The position numbers and the translations under genes are program-made. Positions 57,001 through 64,000 of a stretch of DNA of 64,000 bases are shown piece after piece (within the stretch, counting starts at the first letter, position 1; every line of letters starts with the position of its first letter). The stretch is from Bacteroidota bacterium (lineage in GTDB: Bacteria; Bacteroidota; Bacteroidia; Bacteroidales; UBA1715): assembly GCA_009786075.1 (NCBI GenBank), contig WQTX01000006.1:7-64006 (forward strand), written 5' to 3'. Below the pieces are notes generated by a model that saw only the letters and a list, made by a program, of their open reading frames with translations, made no database searches and was not told where the DNA came from.

Positions 57001-60000
57001 GGGTACACGGTAAGTGGCGTGTATATCAACAGTTACAATGGCACTAATTTGGGATTGTTTGGTTCTATTGGTGTCAATGGGGTAATAAAAAATCTTGGCG
57101 TTGTTGCGTCGTATGTGAGGGGAAGTACTGAACTTGGAATTTTAGCAGGACGAATTGATGGAGGCACAATAACCAATTGTTACGCTGTGGGAAATGTGGT
57201 TTCAACAAAACTTGTTTCAAGTTATATGTCTGACAGTAATGCCGGTGTATTAGTAGGCACAGCATTTAATGCAAAAATAGACAACTGTTATGCTATGGGA
57301 AGAGTAGAAGGAGGTCGCTACATTGGTGGATTAGTTGGAAACACTCCCACTACCGGTGTTACTACAATAACCAATTGCTACGCAGTAGTAGCAGTAACAG
57401 GCAAATCAGATGTCGGCGGATTAAAAGGCTACCCCAATGCAACTACGGCTATACCCAACTCCTACTACGACAGCCAAATAAGCACCCTAACCACCACAAA
57501 CGCCTCAGCCAAAGCAACACTCTCAATGAAACAAATAGCAACTTTTGCAGGTTGGGATTTCAACACAATTTGGGGCAGAAACGACAACATCAACGGCGGT
57601 TACCCATATTTACGTATGGGCAAAACCGAGCCGAACGATGCCGATAAAACGGTTACCATTACATTTAACAGCAACGGCGGCAGCGCAGTTTCGCCCGCTT
57701 CAACGGTGGTAACCATTGGGCAAAAACTAAGCAAACCGGCAAATCCTACACGCGCAGGATTGGAATTTGCAGGCTGGTTTTCCAATAAAGAACTGACCCA
57801 AGCGGTAGATTTCAGCGCCGATATTACATACGAAAAAGACACCACGCTCTATGCCGGTTGGCTTATTACTCTTATCAACACCACTTTCGCCACCGAAGAA
57901 TCGGTAAGCAACTGGGGGCTTAAAGGCGTAACTTGGAACAGCAGTACAAAATTGAGCTTTATCATCAGTGGGGCAACCGCCCAGGTGATGCCCCTGCTGC
58001 CTCAAAATAAAACGAATTTGAGCGTGGAACTTACAACCGTAAACGGCGCTTACTTAACCATGCAGACCTCGCCCGATAACGTTGATTATGCCGATTACGG
58101 CAAAGTTACCGCCAACAATGCAACTTCCACAGCTACCATTGCACTGCCCGACAGCACGCGCTACATTGCATTCACATCAACCGGAACTAACACTCCGCGA
58201 TTGACCGCCTTGAAAGTAAAATGGATTCTCGGCAGCGAAGACCCGTTTACCACCGTAACCTTCGACGGCAACGGCGGCTTGAACAAAAGCGATGGCACTC
58301 CTTACGCACAGCAGGTAACGGTTGTAACGGGTATGCCGGTACAATTGCCTGCCGTTCTGCCTGTGAAACCCGGCGAGATAATCGAAGGCTGGTATTTTGA
58401 TACCGAATTGACCAAGCCGTACAGTTCCAAAACAGAGATTTTGGGCGCAACCACCATTTATGCAAAATGGAAATCGGGCTACATGGACGTAACATTCGAG
58501 AGCAACGGCGGCAGCGCTGTTGCACCAAAAAGCGTATTTATGGGCGAAAAGGTAACTGCGCCTGCAAATCCTACCCGCGCGGGTTACGTTTTTGTACGCT
58601 GGTGTACGGACGAAGGGCTGACCACCGCATTTAATTTTACCGCCACAGTAATTACCGAACCTGTTACACTCTATGCGGCGTGGAACGTGAGCTATTATGT
58701 AAGCATAAATTCGCAGGCAGAAGTAAGCAATTGGACGCTCGGCGACGGCGTAACATATAGCAACGGACAGCTGAATTTTACAAAAAGCGGGGCGTATATT
58801 GACCTTCCTGTGCTTCCTGCTTTAAGAAAAGGCATCACTATTACCATTACCGGAACATCGTACAATTATCTTTCGGTAGAGACGTCGGCAATTGGCGGCG
58901 TAGGTATGTATACTAATCAAGGCGCATTTACCACCGCCACCAAAAACCTGCCCGACAATACCCGTTATATACGAATTACTGCAACTTCCGCAATTTCCAT
59001 TGCTTTAACTTCCATAAGAATATCGTGGCTGAACGACAGCGAAAACCCCGTAGCCACCGTAACATTTGAAACCAACGGCGGCAACGCAATTGCTCAGCGA
59101 GGCGCCATAAAGGGCATGACTTATGCACCGCCTGCACCCACAAAAACGGGGCATACGTTCAACGGCTGGTATTTGGACGAAGCGCTTGAAACCGGATTTT
59201 CAAACACTGTCATTATTCAGGACGACGCTTTTACGCTCTACGCAAAATGGACGCCGGAACTGCGCAAGGTAACATTTAACGCCAACAGCGGAACAGCCGT
59301 AGCACCAATTGACACCGATTACGGCACGCCAATAACCGAACCGGAAGAACCTACGCGAGCTAATTATATATTCCGTGGCTGGTACACCGACAATACAACC
59401 TTCCTAAAACCCTTTGATTTTGCAACGCCAATAACCGCCAACATAACGCTTTACGCGAAATGGGAGGCTCTGCTTTCGGTAGTGTTCAACACCGGCACCG
59501 GCGGAACGGTTATTCCCACACAGTGGGTAGAAACAGGCGCAACCGTGCCACAACCCGAAGACCCCGAAAGAGCGGGCTACCTATTTAAAGGTTGGGTTAC
59601 AACATCGGGCGGCTCGGTGGAATTTGATTTTGCCAACCCAATTACCGTAAGCAGAACAATTTATGCAAGCTGGGCAATACTTCGCACAGTTACTTTCAAC
59701 ACCGGCACCGGCGGCAGCGAAATTCCCACACAATATGTAGAAAACGGCACACCGGCGCAACGACCGGAAGAAGACCCAACAAGAGCAAACTTTGTATTTA
59801 AAGGCTGGGTAACAACTTCGGGCGGAACAACAGCATTTAACTTTGCCAACCCAATTACCGCAAACACAACGGTGTATGCACGCTGGGCAGCAGCCTACGC
59901 AATCAGTTGGAGTGTAAACGACGAAATTGTTCAATCGGAATTTGTAGAGCAGGGCGTAATACCCACATTCAACGGCGAAACGCCCGAAAAAGAAGCCACA

Positions 60001-61068
60001 GCGCAATACAGCTACACGTTCACAGGTTGGTCGCCTGCAATTACAGCAGCCACCGCCGCGCGCACCTACACGGCACAATTCAGTCAAACACTCCGTTCGT
60101 ACGATGTAATTTTCAACAGCAACGGCGGCAGCAACGTAGCAAAACAAACCGTAACCTACGGAAACAAAGCCACCACCCCAACTGCTCCTACAAAAGCCGA
60201 CAGCACATTCGTAGCTTGGTATTCCAACAAAGAACTAACCACAGCGTTTAATTTCACAACCACAATCACAGGCGAAATTACGCTTTACGCCAAATGGGAG
60301 TGCGCCCACGATTTTAGCGTTCCCAACATGACGCTTGCCGCCACTTGTACCCTAAAAGGCGCAGGCTATTACACCTGTTCTTTCTGTGGAGCCACCGGCA
60401 GTAATTACGAAATTCCGGCAACGGGACACTCGTTTGGCGCATGGGCTATAACCACAGCAACTACCTGCCAAGCCAAAGGCACAGAAACAAGAACATGCAG
60501 CACATGCGGCGCAACCGAAACACGCGACATTCCACAATTGGCGCACACATTCGGCAATTGGGCTGTAACCACCGCCGCCACTTGCTCGGCAGCAGGCGAA
60601 GAAACACGCACCTGCTCAATTTGCAGCAAAGTTGAAACGCGCCCGATTGCACAATTGCCACACACTTTCGGCAATTGGACTGTAACCACTGCCGCCACTT
60701 GCGAAGCAAAAGGCACGGAAACAAGAACATGCAGCCAATGCAGCGCAACCGAAACCCAAGATATTCCCCAATTAACCGAAGGTTGCTGCGTGGGAATTGA
60801 CGAAATTTCGGCAAACGAAATTATTGTGTACCCAAATCCTACGAAAGGGCAATTGACGATTTCGGGCGTAGAGACGCAATGCATTGCGTCTCTACCACAA
60901 ACCGTAGAAATTTACGATAACACCGGTCGATTGGTGGAAACGTTGCAGGAGACGCGGCACGCCACGTCTCTACATGGAAACGGATTAACAATCGACATTT
61001 CCCACCTGCCAACCGGCATTTATTTCATACAAATAAACGGCAAACGGGTGAAGGTTGTGAAAAAATAG
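54073..61068 (+). CDS. giant modular surface protein: signal peptide, GLUG repeats, InlB/Flg_new repeats, CxxC repeats, type A T9SS C-terminal sorting domain
   Basis: 2331 aa; repeated VTFxSNGGSxVxP...AGWYxDxxLxxxFxFxxxIxxxxTLYAKW; GLUG-like INNCYSTGNV; C-terminus VYPNPTKGQLTISG...GIYFIQINGKRVKVVKK. Confidence 0.94.
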   Translation: MKPKKLLTIALFALLAATQAWAQPIWNGTTATNWTGSGNSEADPYLITTAEQLAGLAAQTKAGNTFKGKFIKLANDIWLNAPNTPRDDRNEWQPIGDFEYVDAGVKNEKGELEYVVGTMFSGTFDGGGHTIYGVSNNDSIPDNSDWYDWGNWYFGATLNFEGFCSGFFGRINSDATIQNLNLKDVNITGCYDVAGLVATNNGTIRNCSVVGGVVTTSTDGSAGDGIAGINNGTIDNCFADVETIGWRVSGFVGNNEENGTITNSSAAGNAFNWSEKSNIISGFVCVNAGFINNCYSTGNVTNNAGNTNAVGAGFVGVNQETAIITNSYSTGNVSGAMDGVYSFGGGFVAENRGYIANCYALGDVSANCRGFAWTNSHYTTDWSLTGNTNATIINCFYAGNSLTMNGFTNRSGILINNYFDVKKSGFDVEDGGEPRTTEYMQSQAFVDTLNMFSALFGLNTWVHTPGEYPKPSGTVATNLSDYLKGGAGTESNPYLIETKEQLSNFATYVNKGHWFNDEYIQMTADIAWSNTPREEWGANPPPSFKPIGHRFTKAYTGTSSISVVSKPFCGTFNGSGHTISNLRINSNTDNQGLFGYVHYGVIKNLNIEGAYVRGNLNVGILAGMVDQGTIDNCHSTGEVLGAVLPSSTPIGGLVGAFDVSQLRLFAPKENFQHTIKNCYSTAEVKNVTSGAIAGGGLLGGASATASIENCYAMGGLHLIGISQAYQKNTYTTTTTKPTNFYSDRFSNVFYQSNDAPIDKEERKPRTKEYMQSKSFVNELNYPAAVNNATEEWKYLYWQYNENDYPTFTAILPPTVTVTFVSNGGSEVVAQPVLAGSHPIAPPAPTLNGFTLAGWYTDEALENLFTFGTDVIDNNITLYAKWAPNFAPDITWYTENTHLNEFTIYTVEQLAGLAALVNGTTSWGVFDFKGKTVNLGNDIAINDTTNWQQWGINLTAQSWTPIGVNYMQGFEGTFNGKGYTVSGVYINSYNGTNLGLFGSIGVNGVIKNLGVVASYVRGSTELGILAGRIDGGTITNCYAVGNVVSTKLVSSYMSDSNAGVLVGTAFNAKIDNCYAMGRVEGGRYIGGLVGNTPTTGVTTITNCYAVVAVTGKSDVGGLKGYPNATTAIPNSYYDSQISTLTTTNASAKATLSMKQIATFAGWDFNTIWGRNDNINGGYPYLRMGKTEPNDADKTVTITFNSNGGSAVSPASTVVTIGQKLSKPANPTRAGLEFAGWFSNKELTQAVDFSADITYEKDTTLYAGWLITLINTTFATEESVSNWGLKGVTWNSSTKLSFIISGATAQVMPLLPQNKTNLSVELTTVNGAYLTMQTSPDNVDYADYGKVTANNATSTATIALPDSTRYIAFTSTGTNTPRLTALKVKWILGSEDPFTTVTFDGNGGLNKSDGTPYAQQVTVVTGMPVQLPAVLPVKPGEIIEGWYFDTELTKPYSSKTEILGATTIYAKWKSGYMDVTFESNGGSAVAPKSVFMGEKVTAPANPTRAGYVFVRWCTDEGLTTAFNFTATVITEPVTLYAAWNVSYYVSINSQAEVSNWTLGDGVTYSNGQLNFTKSGAYIDLPVLPALRKGITITITGTSYNYLSVETSAIGGVGMYTNQGAFTTATKNLPDNTRYIRITATSAISIALTSIRISWLNDSENPVATVTFETNGGNAIAQRGAIKGMTYAPPAPTKTGHTFNGWYLDEALETGFSNTVIIQDDAFTLYAKWTPELRKVTFNANSGTAVAPIDTDYGTPITEPEEPTRANYIFRGWYTDNTTFLKPFDFATPITANITLYAKWEALLSVVFNTGTGGTVIPTQWVETGATVPQPEDPERAGYLFKGWVTTSGGSVEFDFANPITVSRTIYASWAILRTVTFNTGTGGSEIPTQYVENGTPAQRPEEDPTRANFVFKGWVTTSGGTTAFNFANPITANTTVYARWAAAYAISWSVNDEIVQSEFVEQGVIPTFNGETPEKEATAQYSYTFTGWSPAITAATAARTYTAQFSQTLRSYDVIFNSNGGSNVAKQTVTYGNKATTPTAPTKADSTFVAWYSNKELTTAFNFTTTITGEITLYAKWECAHDFSVPNMTLAATCTLKGAGYYTCSFCGATGSNYEIPATGHSFGAWAITTATTCQAKGTETRTCSTCGATETRDIPQLAHTFGNWAVTTAATCSAAGEETRTCSICSKVETRPIAQLPHTFGNWTVTTAATCEAKGTETRTCSQCSATETQDIPQLTEGCCVGIDEISANEIIVYPNPTKGQLTISGVETQCIASLPQTVEIYDNTGRLVETLQETRHATSLHGNGLTIDISHLPTGIYFIQINGKRVKVVKK
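60304..60780 (+). repeat. coding repeats of about 40-aa cysteine modules (HxFGxWxxTTAATCxAKGTETRTCSxCxATETRDIPQL)
   Basis: Four near-identical modules in the translation. Confidence 0.9.
60869..60976. repeat. GTAGAGACGC palindromic repeats inside the T9SS C-terminal domain
   Basis: gtagagacgcaatgcattgcgtctctac and gagacgcggcacgccacgtctc. Confidence 0.85.
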
Positions 61069-61483
61069 AAATTATTGTATTTTCATTTTCATGCCCTAAG
61101 AGGTTGTTTAAATTTCATAAAAAAATAGTAAAACCTGATTTTTACCTGATTTTGTTACAAAACAACCTAAGTAACTAAAATGTAATTCTTCTCCTAACCT
61201 GATTACCTGATTTTTAATCAGGTAATCAGGTTTTTATGAGTGTATTTCACAGATTACTTAGGTTGTTTTTTGAGAAAAATTAGGTTTAGGTATAACACAG
61301 ATAATCATTTTAAATTATAATTTTCATTTGTGCAAACAGAGGGCAAACCACCAAGAAAACGCAGGCTTTTAAAAAGTTATCAATAGTTTATTACGAATAA
61401 ATTAGTGTGTTTACAAAAAAATATTGTGTATTTCTTTCACTTTTAAAAAAAACTATTGTATCATTGCAAATTAAACACACGTC

Positions 61484-62404
61484 ATGAGAAAAATTTTTAT
61501 ACTTTTCTTGCTTTTTGCTGTCCCGTTTGCAACACATGCTCAGCGTATATTTAATCAACATAAATATGAGCTTGTGGGTGGTGTTGGTCCCACGTTTTTT
61601 CTTGGTGATTTAGGGGGAGGTCCGGGTTTGGGAAGGCACTCAATATTAGATTTAGACTTTTTGTCGACTCGTATAGGCGGCTCACTTGGTATGCGTTATC
61701 TTTTAGATAACCGTTTTTCAATCTATACAGCCCTTACTGCGGGTCTGATTAGCGGTAATGATGAATTTACCGACGAACCTTCCCGCAATCGCCGCGACCT
61801 TACTTTCCGCTCGCCGGTTTGGGACTTTACTGCTCGATTGGAATATAAAATCAATCAAGAAACCCGTGGACATATTTATTTGTTGAAAGGTGTACGCGGG
61901 CAAAAAGGGAACAAATTTATATGGCGTGTCAATGCCGGTGTGGGAGTATTTTATTTCAATCCAAAAGCAGAATTCGAAGGCAAATGGTATGAATTGCAAC
62001 CATTGGGCACCGAAGGGCAAAATTTTATGGCTACTCGTAAACCGTATTCACGAGTGCAAATGTGTATTCCGGGTGGTATAGAAGTTTCGTATGCAGCAAG
62101 CCGTTATTGGACATGGTCGTTTGAAATTGGACCTCGGTTTACATTTACCGATTATATCGACGATGTGAGTACTTCGTATGTTAATCCCGATTTGGTGGCA
62201 GGTCATGCTCCCGATGGTTATCCGAAAGAAGCGGCTCGTTATTTTTCCAATCCAAAATATGATGAAACAGACCCCGATAGAAATAGGTGGCTCAACGAAA
62301 AACGAGGAAATTCTTTCAACAACGATATGTATATAGTATGTTTATTCAAAGTACACTACAAAATGAAAGAAACATCAACCGGCGCACCTAAATTTACTCG
62401 ATAA
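61484..62404 (+). CDS. DUF6089-like outer membrane beta-barrel protein
   Basis: Signal peptide; YELVGGVGPTFFLGDLGG...RIGGSLGMRYLLDNRFSIYTALTAGLISGND...ARLEYKI. Confidence 0.78.
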   Translation: MRKIFILFLLFAVPFATHAQRIFNQHKYELVGGVGPTFFLGDLGGGPGLGRHSILDLDFLSTRIGGSLGMRYLLDNRFSIYTALTAGLISGNDEFTDEPSRNRRDLTFRSPVWDFTARLEYKINQETRGHIYLLKGVRGQKGNKFIWRVNAGVGVFYFNPKAEFEGKWYELQPLGTEGQNFMATRKPYSRVQMCIPGGIEVSYAASRYWTWSFEIGPRFTFTDYIDDVSTSYVNPDLVAGHAPDGYPKEAARYFSNPKYDETDPDRNRWLNEKRGNSFNNDMYIVCLFKVHYKMKETSTGAPKFTR

Positions 62405-62507
62405 TCTCTTTGAATTTATTAAAAAAATACTATTTATGCACATATTTACGTTTTAAGAAAATTTAACCTTTATTTTTGCGAAAAAATAGAGAGAACACTA
62501 CATAAAT

Positions 62508-63272
62508 ATGACGGTTTGCAATGTGCGTAAAAAAATAATTGTAATAGCAACTATGCTATTACTTATGCCGTGTGCTTATTCGCAATTAATTCAAAATCAT
62601 GCCTTAGGCTTTATGGTGGGCACTTCGCAATATAATGGCGATGTGAATATGACAAAAGCCTACTACAAACCTTTTCTTTCGGCTACGCTTATGTATAAAT
62701 TACGTTTCAATTATCATTACGTAGCACGATTTTCGTTTACCTACGGCGAATTGCAAGGGCGGGATTTGGATTTTCCGAACAATTATCAGCAAAATCGCAA
62801 ATATTCTTTTTCGCGTAACAGTATTTATGAAGGTGCGGCACTGCTGGAATTTAATTTTTTGGAATTTGCCTACGATGAAAAAAAATACAGGAAATCGAAA
62901 CGGGAAAATTTTTTTAGTCCCTACGTTGTTGGAGGAATTGCACTTTTTTATGCCGACCAATCGGAATTTTACGATATATTTGCAATTCCAATGGGATTTG
63001 GACTGAAATATAGGGCTTCACCACGTGTGGAATTCAATGTGGAGTGGACTTTCCGCAAAACATTTACCGATAATTTAGATTTGTTGAATTCACGAATTCC
63101 TGACTATGATTTGTATAAACAAGTGTGGTTTAAAGAAACAAACGATTGGTATTCCATCTTAGGATTTTCAGTGCTTTTTGCATTTAAACAGAAACAAAAT
63201 AGTTGTACATTTTACAATAAAAAACCTTATGAGCGTTTTATTAAAAAAAACAAAGGAAATAGAAAAAAATAA
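62508..63272 (+). CDS. PorG-like (DUF6089) outer membrane protein
   Basis: LGFMVGTSQYNGDVNMTKAYYKPFLSATLMYKLRFNYHYVARFSFTYGELQGRDLDFPN...AALLEFNFLEFAYDEKKYRKSKRENFFSPYVVGGIALFY; located just before uppS. Confidence 0.85.
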   Translation: MTVCNVRKKIIVIATMLLLMPCAYSQLIQNHALGFMVGTSQYNGDVNMTKAYYKPFLSATLMYKLRFNYHYVARFSFTYGELQGRDLDFPNNYQQNRKYSFSRNSIYEGAALLEFNFLEFAYDEKKYRKSKRENFFSPYVVGGIALFYADQSEFYDIFAIPMGFGLKYRASPRVEFNVEWTFRKTFTDNLDLLNSRIPDYDLYKQVWFKETNDWYSILGFSVLFAFKQKQNSCTFYNKKPYERFIKKNKGNRKK

Positions 63273-63984
63273 CCTGCCGGCACACATAGCCATCATAATG
63301 GACGGCAATGGACGATGGGCGAAAAAACGAGGCAACATTCGTTTGCTTGGTCATAAAAAAGGTGTTGATACGGTCAATGAAATTGTAACCGCAGCAGCGG
63401 AGCTCGGTATTCAGTATCTTACGCTCTATGCGTTTTCTACCGAAAACTGGAGCCGCCCCAAAGACGAAGTGTTTGGGTTGATGGATTTGTTGGTAACGGC
63501 ATTGGAAAATAATTTAAAAAAAATACAACAAAACAATGTAGTTTTGCGTACTATTGGCGATTTAAATGCGCTTCCACCAAAAACACGAGCAAAATTGAGC
63601 GACGCCTGCGAAAACACAAAGAACAACACCGGCTTGAATTTGGTGCTGGCACTCAGTTACAGTGCGCGGTGGGAAATTACGAATATGGTAAAAAGTATAG
63701 CGCAAGATTGCATTGACGGTAAAATTTCTGTTGAAAATATAGATAATACCATAATAAATTCACATCTTTGCACTCGGGAAATTCCCGACCCCGAATTGTT
63801 GATTCGCACCAGCGGAGAATACCGGATTAGTAATTTTTTGTTGTGGCAAATAGCCTACACAGAATTATATTTTACCGAAACTCTGTGGCCCGATTTTACA
63901 AAAGAAGAATTTTTGAACGCTATTGCTGATTTTCAGAATAGGGAACGGAGATTTGGGAAAACGGGGGAGCAAGTTAGGAATTAG
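63229..63984 (+). CDS. uppS: isoprenyl transferase (undecaprenyl diphosphate synthase)
   Basis: NLPAHIAIIMDGNGRWAKKRGNIRLLGHKKGVDTVNEIV...LTLYAFSTENWSRP...PDPELLIRTSGEYRISNFLLWQIAYTELYFT; start assigned to MSVLLKK. Confidence 0.96.
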   Translation: MSVLLKKTKEIEKNNLPAHIAIIMDGNGRWAKKRGNIRLLGHKKGVDTVNEIVTAAAELGIQYLTLYAFSTENWSRPKDEVFGLMDLLVTALENNLKKIQQNNVVLRTIGDLNALPPKTRAKLSDACENTKNNTGLNLVLALSYSARWEITNMVKSIAQDCIDGKISVENIDNTIINSHLCTREIPDPELLIRTSGEYRISNFLLWQIAYTELYFTETLWPDFTKEEFLNAIADFQNRERRFGKTGEQVRN

Positions 63985-64000
63985 GGAATAGGAGACAAGG

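Overview
This is a chromosomal window from a Bacteroidota genome (Bacteroidales-like). Supporting signs are T9SS sorting domains, PorP/SprF, PorE-like and PorG-like proteins, TAnnTTTG promoters and AT-rich intergenic DNA. About 47 genes are supportable. No rRNA, tRNA or CRISPR array was recognised. Housekeeping blocks: dgt, nadK, recJ, rpmH, purL, rplM-rpsI, rpsB-tsf-pyrH, radC, thrS-infC-rpmI-rplT, carbonic anhydrase, yifB/comM, gmhA, relA/spoT and uppS. Accessory and surface content: a 1613-aa PKD adhesin with a type B T9SS C-terminal domain, divergent from a PorP/SprF gene and two tandem PorE-like OmpA proteins; a 2331-aa GLUG/InlB-repeat/Cys-repeat surface protein with a type A T9SS signal; an AbiEi/AbiEii toxin-antitoxin pair; a Fic protein inside a recJ operon; and a compact radical SAM/SPASM plus lipoprotein operon. 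The most interesting observations are: (1) the rSAM/lipoprotein operon, which has an extra 67-aa mini-lipoprotein carrying the same N-terminus and YG[TAV]P motifs as the full-length partner; (2) a family of G/C-rich palindromic repeats (core CCCCTAAAGGGG) that invades coding sequence, including an in-frame 99-bp insertion in purL, a lipoprotein signal peptide and lipobox, and the C-termini of several proteins; (3) a 29-codon leader ORF ending in a 9-G homopolymer, followed by a terminator-like hairpin, upstream of the giant surface protein. All domain and family names come from reading the translations; no database search was run.
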